Of a stretch of 64,000 nt of DNA, positions 1 to 50,400 are shown in pieces. Position 1 is the first letter of the stretch, and each line of letters opens with the position of its first letter. Origin of the DNA: Pleodorina starrii (lineage: Eukaryota; Chlorophyta; Chlorophyceae; Chlamydomonadales; Volvocaceae); contig BRXU01000019.1 of NCBI GenBank assembly GCA_030267565.1, forward strand, positions 2,096,501-2,160,500. Direction: 5' to 3'. The notes under the pieces were generated by a model. It did no database searches. It saw only the letters and a list, made by a program, of their open reading frames with translations, and was not told the DNA's origin. The translations under genes and the position numbers were made by a program.

Positions 1-629
1 AACGGGGTTGCTGATCGCGGCCAAGAGGTCGCGGGCGGATTCGGCCGCTGTCATAACGCTGACCATGCCGTGCAACGAGCGCGCGGGCCAGCCTCCCATC
101 ATGCCCCGGCCCCTCACAACGTTGGGCGTCGATTCAAAGAGCAGTGCCGGTGTCAAAGCTACATGCCTGACGGCGGACAGCGGGATTTCACCCGCAGGCC
201 TCTGCCTTAGCGGTACTGGCGAAACACAGAGCCCGACAGCCCTGGTAGTCCACACAGACTGAGGTAACAGGCGGTCTGGGACGGTAGGCGTGCCATGAGC
301 GTAGGAGCTGGGACTACAGTGCGCATGTGTGTCGTCTGATCGCGTTAAGGCACAGTTCCGGGGGGCGGCGCCGTCCAACCCAGTTCGTGCGCATAGCAAG
401 CCCTCGCCACAGTGCTGCTTGATACCCTGCCAGAAAAACACACCGCAGCACGGGTTGGCAGGTGCAAAGGGTAGGGCGTGCCCCTGCCCCTGCTTACCAC
501 CGCAGCTCGTGCTCCCTGGGTCACTGTTATTGCGGATTGAAGCGCAAATTTTAACGACGAGCTGCCCGTGAAATACACACAGCCGCCATGTAGCGCTGCC
601 ACGGCTTCACCTAGACCCGGACGCCACAT
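1..629 (-). CDS. 5' part of an unrecognised minus-strand gene, truncated by the window edge
   Basis: Two exons join in phase on the minus strand. Exon 1 is complement 498-629, from an ATG to a GTAAGC donor (44 codons, phase 0). Exon 2 is complement <1-258, after a CTCAG acceptor; it stays open to the edge in the matching phase. The encoded protein starts MWRPGLGEAVAALHGG and exon 2 ends RDLLAAISNPV at the edge. The residue mix is protein-like rather than shadow-like, and the plus strand over the same span looks random. I recognise no family or motif. The gene would be divergent from the giant VPS13-type gene, separated by about 550 bp. The start could lie further upstream. Confidence 0.45.
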
Positions 630-1176
630 CCGAGAGGCAGTGACGACAGCAGGTGAGACGGCCCCGAGTGGAATGTATCGCTAGGCAAGTGGCAAATGCC
701 AAGTTCAGCGAGGTCGTATAAGCAGACCACGCAGTTCCATGTATGCGTTTGTGTGAAGCAACCGGAACTGCCAAGTCAGGCCAAAGTCACTCCCCGAGAC
801 TAAGCCACCTCTCGTCACAAAGCAAGTCCCAAGCAATAAAAAACATCCCGCATTTAAGGCGGTTAAATCCTTTAACGGTACCACGGTATCAGCGAGCTGT
901 CAACCCTGTACGCGCTCCATGCAGAATGTAAGCAGCGGGTTTATGCATAACGCAACCTAGATTTTAATGCAAATATGTAGTTGCGAAGTCGCAATTTTTC
1001 CTAACGTGAATTCAGGAAGGTCGCCCTCGACGCTGTACTAACGTCCAACGGTGTCTGGCCAGTTTGTCTGTCTGTGCTCGAGGACAGAGTGGGTCCTCAC
1101 AGTGACGTTTTGAGGAATCATAGGTCAGTTTAGGAAACATGCTATGGCTTTGTCACCGTTAGTCTGAGCGGGAGCC
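630..1176. promoter_or_regulatory. Intergenic gap between divergent genes, putative shared promoter region
   Basis: No exon-like reading frame is visible in these 547 bases. The span separates the start of a minus-strand gene from the start of the giant plus-strand gene, so both promoters and 5' UTRs should lie here. I see no convincing TATA box. A short AT-richer stretch with a TCGCAA-type motif lies near 980-1005, resembling a module repeated in introns of the giant gene. The assignment rests on position only. Confidence 0.35.
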
Positions 1177-40130
<38,954 letters not shown>

Positions 40131-41166
40131 CCGGACGCTGGAACTCGTAACGCAATGCACAACCGACAGATGGGCCTGCAATTCGGCTGGCAGTGCAGTC
40201 GATATATGTGAAGATCGGTGCATCGCTAGTATGGGGGAGAGAGTGGGCTGACTTAGGATCAAGCTTAGCGCTCGCAGTGACAGTCTTGTGAATGGGACTA
40301 GGTACATATTTCAGCCTTAGTAGTACGGCGCGGTATCGAGAAGCCAACAACACTGAACGCGTCGCAAAACTTTGACCCCTGCCTTTTCAATGTCCGGGGT
40401 CTGTGAGGCTCCTAGCAGGGTTGTTGCTCCTTGTTTGGCTGCTCGTTTTCGTCTGGGATCTTCCGTTACGCTTGGCTCTTCTTTCTGCGCGGCCGTTGGA
40501 TGTGCAATCGTTCTTTATTTTGATATTGCCAAGACCCATTACATCGCCAGTCAACAGTCTGTCGGTCTATTGGGGGAGTCTAAAGTGGATTGGGGGAATG
40601 GTCGCTGCGTGCTGAACGGCGCCGTGCGGAATGGGCGTTGGCGGGAACTGCCGTGCGTGAGTAACGATGCTGTGCTGTCGGTGGCTCTGCATTTTGCGCC
40701 TGCTTGCATTGGTTATCATGTTCGTACCCTTACTGTTTTCCCCGTGTGGTTTCATTACAACGGCTTGGGACTCGCTTGGGACTTCGACTGAGACAGACGC
40801 GCAACTGATATCGTGCATTCGCGAGGGGTAGCCGTGGCATATGCTCGCATGCACCGTATCCAGGGAAAGACTGTCTTACGGGTTGGGTAGCGATGCCTGT
40901 CCTTACTGATGATGGCATCGGCAATAGGCACGATCCATTTTTCCTGGGCTGGTTGAGGGCTTTGCGGCACTCGACGAATGACGCTGCACATACCCTTCAT
41001 GGGCTGCTGTACCGCAGTACAGGCACATACCATCATACAAAGTGCAGTTGCCCCAGAGTCTGGCTGTTCAGTGTGTGTCTAGTTGCTTGGGCCTGCATCC
41101 ACCGGTTTGGGCTTCGGCCGAGGCAGCTTCAGGTGCGGTATGCGCCGAAGATCCATTTGGGTTCAT

Positions 41167-41171
41167 TGTAA
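41167..41171 (+). terminator. Polyadenylation signal TGTAA of the VPS13-type gene
   Basis: TGTAA is the usual poly(A) signal of chlamydomonad algae. This is the first one I find downstream of the stop at 40130, which would give a 3' UTR of about 1.05 kb. No gene-like frame is visible between the stop and this site. Confidence 0.5.
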
Positions 41172-41395
41172 ACCGGCGTAGTCAAGTGCCGTGCCTACAA
41201 CCAACAGCGTTTCGGGCCAACTCGAGTAATACTTTCGAGGCATCTTGCCACCTGCAACCCTGGCATTAAGCGAGTCCATTACCATGGCCAGAACTCGGGA
41301 AACAACAGTTAGCCACACAACGTCGTACACGCTGTCGTACGAGTTCTTGTCAGAAGTCGAATGACGCGTCAGCAGCCGGCATGCGTGCCACACCT

Positions 41396-41400
41396 TTACA
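41396..41400 (-). terminator. Polyadenylation signal TGTAA of the minus-strand gene
   Basis: TTACA on the plus strand reads TGTAA on the minus strand, about 50 bases after the minus-strand stop at 41449. With the plus-strand signal at 41167, the two convergent genes would be separated by only about 200 bases of non-transcribed DNA. Confidence 0.5.
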
Positions 41401-41448
41401 AACCCATATCGTGTGCTCATCACGCGGGGCACATACAGGGCTCTTATG

Positions 41449-44400
41449 TCAGCAGTCATCATCGCACAGCTGAGTTGCGGGCACAACATACACCATCTCC
41501 TCATTTATGTCGAAATTCCGCCGTGTCCCTTCGAGGCCTGGCACACAAACCGTCGCAGCGCCGGCAGCTGCTGCGAGGCTGCTGGACGGGCGATTCCCTT
41601 CCGCTTGCGCCCCGTTATGCGTGCTCCCACTGCCGTACAATGGTAGGCTTGCCGCCAGGGCCGCTGGCACTGGTGGGAGCTCCTGCGGTTTCAGGGCCTC
41701 CAGCTTTGCTGCGCCCCCGGGTGAGTAGCGCGACGTGTGAGCCAGGATGCCCCGCCATGCCAAGTCGACGGGCTGGAGGCGCTCCGCAGAACCGCTCGCC
41801 ACCGCCGCCGCCGCTCCTTCCACGCCAACAACGCCGCCTTGTACTGCCTGCGTTTAGCGGCACAGGGAATCAGGGAGCTGTCATTGCCTGCGGACCGAAC
41901 ACGAGAGTGCGCTCCCAGGCAGATCAACATGACGGTGTGAAATCGTTACGACGCGATTCGAAAAGCCGCTTCTAGGAGCACAACACCAAATCAGTGGTGG
42001 ATCTCACCGTGGCCGACAACCCGCCGCGAACGTCGCCAGGCAGCACCCTGTCAGCCGCCATCCGCGTGACCGCCGACGGCGTTGTCTCCACCCGGCCGCA
42101 TTCAGAGACCGTACCCGGCACTTGTGATGTGTCGCCACACTGCCGCTCCTGCTGGCTGGGCTCCCCGGTCACCGCCGCAGCGACCGCACCTTGATGCACA
42201 GGGCGAGCCGCGGACGATGCGCCTCCACATCCGCGCGGCGGCCCCGGAGCGTCCGCAGGCAGCTGGCGGTCCTGCGACGCAGCAGACGCCGCGCCACCGG
42301 CCGACGTCTGCCGCGCGGCGCCGCCTGCCGCAACCGACGTCTGGGACGAGCTGCAGGCGGACGTATCCGCAGCCGCCGCAACACCTGCCGCCAGCATGTC
42401 GGGCGTCCCCGCAACCAGGGTGGGCGCCGCAGCTCGTTGGTCCTGGGCACGTAGCGCCGCCCGCAGCTGCGTGACGTACGCCGTACGCGGCTCGACCACC
42501 AGGCCACACGTGGAGCCGCGCGATGGGTCCGGCTGCAACGACAGCTTCGCTTTCAAAGGCCATGCCGGCCCGCAGGCGCCCGCGGCTGCGGCCCCGGCTG
42601 TGGCTCTGGCAGTGCCGCCGCGCGGCGCATCTCCGGAGCCCAGGTACGCGGCGCCGTAGAGTCCCACCACGGTCTGGCGCACCCTCACATCGGACACGAT
42701 CGTCGCCAGTACCTCAGGCGGGCTGCGGGTGCAAACGTCGAGGGACTGGAAACGTCAACGGGGTGAAGACCCCAAGACGAGACGCTGGGAAGGCAGGCGA
42801 TGGCCGCCAGGTGGTATCCATGCATCTCAGTACGGTAGTCGGGCAGCAGGTAACACGCCTGTTGTTGGTAACCATCACCGTACAGGGCTGAACTGCTGGT
42901 GGGGTAGGTAGGTCGCTCGTGGGGATATACCGTACGGGGGCGCTAAAGAGCAGTGCCGGGGTCAGCACCTGGGCTGTACCCCAGGAACCCTCACAGGGAG
43001 AGGCCCTCCCACACCACCCACCCACCCACCCACCCACCCACCCCACCCACCCGGTAGCATAGACGATGATTGCCCGGGCCGCCTCCACGGACGCATCCCG
43101 CAGCCCCAACTGGAGCACACGCGAGCTGCTGCTCATCGTTACGAGCTTCGCCTCCGTCAGCAGACCCACCAGCGGAGGCAGGTCCACGGGACCCGCCCGG
43201 GGGGGTCCCCCCGCCGCCTGGGAGGCCGCCGCACCCGCACCCGCACCCGCTGCGGCGCCCGGCTGTTGGTGGCCGGCAGCGCTTGGCAGCAGCACCCGCA
43301 CGTCGGCGAAGGGCATGCAGCCCGACAGCCGCACTCGGTGGTCCTCCCAGCGGACAATTTCCAGCGCCCCCACGTAGTGCCGCAGCGGCCGGCTGGAAGC
43401 AGCCACCGGAGCCGCCACCGCCGCCACCGCTGCGGCCCTCGACGCGCCGGCCGCTCGCCCCTCTGACTGCAGGGCCACCGGCGACACCTCGCGCGCCCGG
43501 GCTACCTTGGGCGCGGCAGCGTGTCCCGGCCTCGACTCCGCTCCTGCTGCTGCCCCCGCGGCGATGCCTGGAACCGCCTGTTGCTGCTGCTGATGATGAT
43601 GCTGCGGCGGCGGCGGCGCTGTTTGCTCTGGACGGGCCGCCAATCTGGGTTGCGCATGTTGTGGTGGTTGGCCCGGGGCTCGGGGCTCCTGATGGGCGGC
43701 CGGCGCCGGCCGCGGCACACGGCCACGCTGTCTTTGGTCTCGGAGCAGCTGTGCGACCGCCGCCCTCTGAATGTCCGTGAAGCGCACCCCCAGAGGGCCC
43801 ATCTGCCGCACCAGGCAAGCGACGGCCTCCGCAACCGGCATCGCCCAGCTGTACCCTGCGGCTCGGGGGCAGTAATGCGACAGGGACGAAGGCGACCAGG
43901 CCGAATCACGTCAGCGCAGCGCAGCGCAGCGTAGCGCAGCGTAGCGCAGCGTAGCGCAGCTGTTGGCGCCAGACAGCCAGGACACAGGAGTTGATGGCCG
44001 AATCTCTGAAACCGTTAACGAAACTGCACCGCGCCGCATCGCTTTGCCGGCGGTGCCTCACACACATGACTCGGGCAACGGCAGACTACAGAAGGATATA
44101 GGAGGAGGCAATGGCACCGGTGTGAGTGCCCTGGTAGATTACGCAGCTGGTGGACCGAGGACTGTATGTTCCTGGGGCTAGTTGAGCTAGCGAATCAGAT
44201 GATCGCAGCCTCTGACGATTACGGCGCAGCGGTTAGCACTTCCCGGTGCAGTGTAAGGAAAAGGTGGTACGCCCCTCCTCATCTGAGGAGTGCTTCGGCG
44301 GTCTCCCGTATGGGGGCGGGTTAGCGCCCCCGGCCAGTGTCGGCCCGGCAGATATGTAACAATCACACACACACACACGCACACACACGCACGCACACAC

Positions 44401-47400
44401 ACATGGCGCCTTGATTGTGGGCAGCCTGCAACAGCCCGTTCGTTCGTTCGTTCCAGGGCATCTTCATCGAGGCATAGGGCGGCGGACCCGGCCTGGCTCC
44501 CTACGCGCCACAGCCCCCGCCCCGCCCCGCAGGTACTGCGCACGCACTCTCCTCCTTCTCCTCCCCCCCGGCGTCTCGTCCTCCTCTGGGCCTCACCGGG
44601 GGCATCCAGCGCCAGTGCCGTGCGGGCGATGCACCCAATGGCCGCCTCCGACAGCTTCATGGGGCCGTCCGCGCCGTCCACCGCCGCCGGCGCCGCGCTC
44701 AGCTTCACAGCGTCCTGCCCGCACACCTGCCGCAGCGCCCGGGGCCGCTCAGCCTCCGCCAGTGCCGGCGGCGTGCCGAACCAAGACGCCAGGCGCTGGC
44801 GCACCCGCAGCGAGCGCTCCTCCTCGGGCGGCGAGGCGGCCGCCAGCAGCGATTGCTGCGCGCGCGGCTCCAGGGGAAGGGCGAAGCACTCGAGGCAGGT
44901 GCGCAGCAGCAGCGCCGCCGCAAAGCCCGCCGCGGCTCGGAGCTGGCGCTGCGGGGCGGGCTCCATGAGCAGCAGCGGGCTGGCACTGCGAGTTCGGGAG
45001 TGCGGCCGTGGGGCAGGCAGGGAGTAGGGTTAAGGTTACGGTTACGGCAGGGTGCACGGAAGAGGGCAAGGGACACCGCCCGGAGGCGAAATGACCCCCG
45101 GGTCAACAATGCCGCGGCCCACCGAAGCGCCTTCGCTCTGGTGAGTCGCCGAGCCGAGCCGAGCCGAGGACCCACTGCGTCGATCTGCTGCTGCGGCGGC
45201 GCTGACGGCAACTGTCCGCTGCCCAACAAGCCGTCCCTCCCTTCATCACTCCATCACTCCACGCATTACATACGTACCAACAGACATGGAATTCTCACGG
45301 ACACCCGCACTCACTCTATCCGTACAGAGCCCGGCACCGTGCCGTACGCCTCTTCCTTCGACGCCAGCAGCCCCGATCCCGCCGCCGCCGCCAGCACCGA
45401 GCTCGCCGAGTCGAGCAGCTCCCGGATCAGGGCCAGCGGGGGCGGTTGCGGCGGTGGCTGAGGTGGCCGCTGCGGCTGGCCCTGCTGCTGCTGCTGCTGC
45501 TCGGCGGTGGGGCTCTCCGTGTCGTACAGCAATAGGGCCTTCGAGAGCAGCAGCGCCCGGGCGGCCACCAGGCTCTCCACCACCAGGGTAAGCAGCGGCG
45601 GCAGGAGCCTGCGGCGGGGAGAGATGTAGGGAGGCGGCGGCGGCGGTGGCGGCGACAGGGGAGCGCGCCGCACGCGTTTCCGTTCGCCTGTGACGTTGCC
45701 ACGGTGTCGGCCGGCCGACCGCTAAATTGTTTAATACACTCGTTGCAAGTTGGGACCCTGCGGATGACCTGTCGCAAACGCACAGTCGCACGCAGGTGGG
45801 GACGGACGTGCAAGGTAGGGACCAAGGACGGGTCAAGGACCAGGTTTTCATGCGCGGACGAGTGGGCTGCGGAGCGCACCCCGCCCTCCCCCAGTTCGGC
45901 CCCCTCCCACCGCCCTCACCTCTCCAGCAGCCCCGCCTGGCGCATGGCCGGGTGGCGCAGCAGGGTGCGCAGCCAGGCCAGCGCATTGGCGGCGTGGCGC
46001 GCCTGCGCCGACTGCGGCACCGGCACCCTGAGCCCCTCGGCCACGTAGCTGCGCAGACTGCCGGCCATGCAGCGGTGCAGCATGCGGCACAGGTTGGCCT
46101 GCGCGGCAACAACCTCCGCCGAACAGCCAGGGAGCCCGCCGGCGGCGCCGTGTCCGTGTCCGGGGCCCACGGTGCCGGGGGCGGCGCATGATTTCTCTGC
46201 TGCTGCGGGCGGTGGTGCCGGGGGGAGGAGGAGGAGGTGGTCCAGGACGGCCGCTGCGAGGTGCTCTCGGAGCAGATCGTTGGTGGGGGCGTGGGCCTCG
46301 CCGGGAGGAGGCAGCTCCGAAACCAATAGGCAGAGGGCGGCCAGGCACCTGCGGGAAGTTGCCGGGGGGGGAGGGAGAAAGGCACGTTACGGTCAACTGG
46401 AAAGGTGCCCCAGGCGTATCGGATGGGAACATTGCGGTAGAGCGGGAGGGCGCGAGGAGCGAGTGGGGTGAAGGAGCTGAGTGCGGTGAAGGTGCCATGC
46501 GCTGGGAGATGTGGGAGCGGAAGGGATTCGGGCAGCGCTCACCGGCAAGCAAGCGGCTTGAGGTCAGGTGTGTGTGTGTGGGCTCGCCGCCGCTGCCTTC
46601 GGACTCCTTTCCTCGACTACCGCATACGCAGGGCAGCGCGGTTCGTTCACCCCTTGCGAAACCCTGTCGCACAGTCGCACCTCTCTTCCGGCTGCAGATC
46701 TGGTCGTCCCCGACCTAGCCCCGGGCCCGTCCCCTCCCCGGCCTTCCCCGCCACCGCCCCGACCTTCCCCGCACCCACCTCTGCAGCACCGAGTGCTCCC
46801 CCGCCTGCTGCTGCTGCTGCCCCGGGTCGGCCGCGTAGTCCGCCCGGCAGTCCGCAGTGCGACCCAGCACCGCAGCCAGATCGGGCAGCAGTCCGGCGCT
46901 GCAGCCCCCGCGCAGCCGCCCAGCCCAGCGGCCCAAGAGCTCCTCGGGCGCTGTGTGGACACCACCCGCGGCTCCTGCGCGTGCGTGCGGACACACTAGT
47001 TTAGAGGCTTTCGTGAGCAACGGGCTTCTAGCGGACCTCGGCGCAGTACCCCTTAAGAGCGCCGACGAGCCCTGGGCAGAAACCGGGGCGACCGTGGGCC
47101 GCTGTGCTCAGCGCAGAGCACCGCAGCTTCGGATCTCGCCCGGCGGCGCTATCCACACTCCCCAGCAGCGTGTTTCCTTTGACAGCGTATGAAAGGAAGC
47201 CCCCCTTCGCTGAACACCTGAACACAAGCTGTCCTAGAGTGGGCACCGCTCCCGGATACCGCTCCCGTTCGCGACCCAACACTGCAGTGCGGAACGCAAA
47301 GGCCCCAGCCGCACCTGCCGCGGCCGCCTCCCAGCGCACCAGCGCTGCCGCATCGTCCACCGCCGCCTCCGCCACGCATTCCAGCACGCGCATCGGACCC

Positions 47401-50400
47401 TGCCGCTCCAGCCACGCCCGCCTGGCGGCACTGACAGCCGCAGCACTGCCGCCGCCGCCGCCGCCACCGCTGCCGTCAACGGTCGCAGCTCGTCCCGCCA
47501 AGGCGCCAATGCCCCCCAGGGCCTCCAGCGCCGCGAAAACAACGCACGACATCGCGCGATGCGCCCGAAGCGTGCAGGCCGGCGGCCCCGCCGCCGACAA
47601 CGACGGCAGACCGCCCCCAGGCTGCGTGGCCCCACCGCCGTCCCGCTGCATCGCCGCGGCAGCACCCGCGTCCGCAACGGCACCTGCGCGCGGCAGGTCG
47701 CGGCGCAGAGCCCGAAAGGTCAGTTCCAGGCCACACAGCGCGGCGCGTGCGTCGCCGAGGCGCCGCTCCCGGACCAGCCCCGAAACCAGCGCCGCCGCCA
47801 GCCGCGCGCAGGTGCCGCCGTCAACGTCCTCAGTGACGGCGACCGCGACGGCGCTGGCCAGCACCTCCACGTCATCGCTGCCGCTGCCGTCGCCGTTGCC
47901 GTACCCAGCGCTGCCGCCGCCGTCGGCGAACGGGCCCGTGGCGGCCCCCGGATTGAGGGGCGCCCGGCAGCAGCAGCCCAGCAGCCGCCTGGTGGTGTCG
48001 CAGCGCATCATCTCGGCGGTGAGGGCCGCCAACATGGGTCGCCCGCCGCAGTCCAGGGCGGCACGCAGCCAGACCTGCCCCGGCCCCGCCCGACCCGGCC
48101 AAGAGTGACACCGCACCACAAACGCACGAGTTACTAGCACGAATAAGCGCCATCTTGAAATCCACGGAGCCATGCTGGTGGTGGTGGTGGTGGTGGTGGT
48201 GGTGGTGGTGCCGCATGCATGTGGATCACCGCAGAGCAGTGGTGTTCACACAGCAAACAGCGCACGTGGCAGATGCAGGTACGACACCGCGTCTTCCAGT
48301 ACGACACTCACCCCTGCGATGCCCAGCTGCTCGCCGCCGGGCGGCCTGCCCAGCCCCAGCCCTGAGCTCTGAGCTCCAGTCGGCAGCTCGCAGCGCAGCG
48401 CCGCCGCCATCAGCTGCTGTTGCTGTTGCTGCTGCTGCTGCTGCTGCTGCTGGTGGTGGTGGTGGTGGTGGTGGTTCTGCTGCCCCAGCCCCTCCAGCGC
48501 CCGCAGCACTTGCGCCTGCAGGTAGGTTGTGAGGCTGCGGTGCCGCCGATCGGCCGGTAGCTCCCACACCTGCGTGTGCATCGGATCGCCGGTGGTGGTG
48601 GTGTTGGTGGTGGAGCGGGACGGAGCGGAGCGCAACGGAGCAAAGCGGAACAGAACGGAGCAGAGCGCAACGGATCGAAACGGAACGGAGCGGATCGGAG
48701 CGCAACGGAGCGGCGCGGGAAAACCGCGGCGATGGAACGGAGGCGACTAGCGCTGTTGTGCCGCTACTCACCCTTCTCAGCGGCCACTGGGCTGGCGGGG
48801 CGGGGCCGTCCGTTGCGGCGCTCTGCACGGCGCCCTCCACAGCAGCCCAGTCGGGCAGGGAGCCCCGGCGCAGCAGCAGCGCGTACAGAGTGCCCAGCAG
48901 CGGCACCACCACATCACGACAGGCCTGCACGCGCGCAGTGTCGTACACAAACCCAGCACATTCTTTCCGTACGGTACAGCGCAGACTGTGCGCCAGCCGG
49001 GCGGGATTGTTGTGCACCCCGGTCCATGCGAGTGAGTGACTCGCTGAAGCTACTGTGCTCGCTAAGCGGCCAAACCAAGAGCGCACTTCCTCCTGGTAAC
49101 CCGCCCGCCTACCCACCCACCCCGCACTCGTAGTCCATCGGGTCCCTTTGTCGCAGTGGTCACTTGTCTTGGCGGTGGAGGGCGGTGCCCTCACCCTAGA
49201 ATCGGCCCAGGAAGCCCCCCAAACTGTAACCTAACATAACTTGTCTTGCGGCTCTCCTTTCTCGCCACCCACCCACCCACCCACCCAACCAACCACCACC
49301 ACACGTCCACCCACCCACCGTGTTCTCCAGCGCCTCTTGCCCCCCCAGCACTGACACCGACTGCGGCTGCGGCAGCAGCAGCAGCCCCTCCGCGCTCGCC
49401 GCCCTGCACTCGCTCAGCAGCACTTCTTCCGCCGCGGCTCTCAGGCCGCACCGCGCCAGCGCCTCGCACACCTCACCCAGCGGGACACAGCCCCACCTGG
49501 AGCCGGATCCGGATCCGGTTCCGGTTCCGGAGCCGGGGGAGCCACCGGCCGCCGCCAGCGACCACACGGCCGCATGCAGCAGCAGCAACACGTCAGCGCG
49601 GTGGGGCTCCCGAGGCAAGGGTGACGCCAGGGAGGGCAGCGCCACCGGGGCAGCGGCGCCTGAGGAGGCGACGGCGGGGTTGGCTAGCAGGCTGCCGACG
49701 ATCTCGCGGTCCAGTAGGCGGTCCGCTAGGGGGGGCCCCAGGCACAGGACCAGGGCCTGCCGCACCCGGGCGGGCGGGCGGGAGGGAAAGGGCAGGACCG
49801 AGCAGGACGGCGGTGGTGCGGGCAATCATTCGATGGGCCCACGAGGAGCAGAGGGGATCTGGAAATGGCATTTGGAGGAGGGATTGCGCTGCCCTCCACA
49901 AGCCTGCGCCGTGTTCCGTATTCAGCCACGGCGCTGCGTTGATCCCTTACCGGACATCTAGGCGATTGCTTAAACAGGCAAACAGGGAAGAAACAGGGCA
50001 GGGCAGGGGTGGTCCTCCGCCTCCGCCGGTGGTCACTCCGATGGGGGCTCCCCGCCCCGCCCCGCCCCGCCCCGACCCGACCCGACCCCACCCGGTGCTC
50101 ACCGACATGCATGCCGACATGCGGCGGAAGAGCTCCACATGACCCCCCAGCACCACCAGCCGCTGAACCAGCCGCTCCTCCCCGGGCAGGGCCGACAGAC
50201 CCTCACTGCCGCCGCTGCCGCCGCCGTCCCACCGCAGCCCCCCCAGCTGCGGGACAGGTGGCGGAGGGTGCGGAGCGGCGGCAGCGGGCAGGGCGGCGGG
50301 GCGGCGGGGCAGGGCAACGAAACTGGTTTCAGAGTCCCTCGGTCAGCACTGGATGGCGTCGGCTCACCCGGCTCACGTCACACTGCGGACGGCCTGGTAG

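Larger units (their letters stand above)
40131..41448. other. Convergent intergenic region and 3' UTRs
   Basis: No supported coding sequence. The span contains the 3' UTR of the plus-strand VPS13-type gene, the short 3' UTR of the minus-strand gene and their TGTAA signals. Short open frames here have no consistent splice structure or recognisable motif. Confidence 0.6.
41449..46974 (-). other. 3' half of the unknown helical protein gene: seven phase-checked exons
   Basis: Reading down the minus strand, exon boundaries and phases agree at each junction: 46974-46779 (in 1, out 2), 46348-45920 (2, 2), 45608-45348 (2, 2), 44985-44597 (2, 1), 43855-43051 (1, 2), 42722-42008 (2, 0), 41847-41449 (0, stop). 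The junction between the fourth and fifth exons gives LALDAPGYSWAMPVAEAVAC. The next gives IIVYATGPPEVLATIVSDV. All donors are GTGAGG, GTACGG, GTGGGT or GTGAGA. The C-terminus ends VPATQLCDDDC. This consistent phasing is the main evidence that the minus strand, not the equally open plus strand, is coding here. Confidence 0.75.

Noticed and set aside
8..571. Plus-strand frames at the left edge (84 and 80 codons)
   Set aside because: Their composition is not protein-like, and they lie opposite the phase-matched minus-strand exons.
41361..41975. 204-codon plus-strand frame
   Set aside because: It lies opposite the last minus-strand exon, whose phase fits the upstream exon and which is followed by a TGTAA signal.
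47104..48108. 334-codon plus-strand frame and other plus-strand frames between 42 and 53 kb
   Set aside because: They mirror GC-rich minus-strand exons. Only the minus strand gives consistent donors, acceptors and phases.
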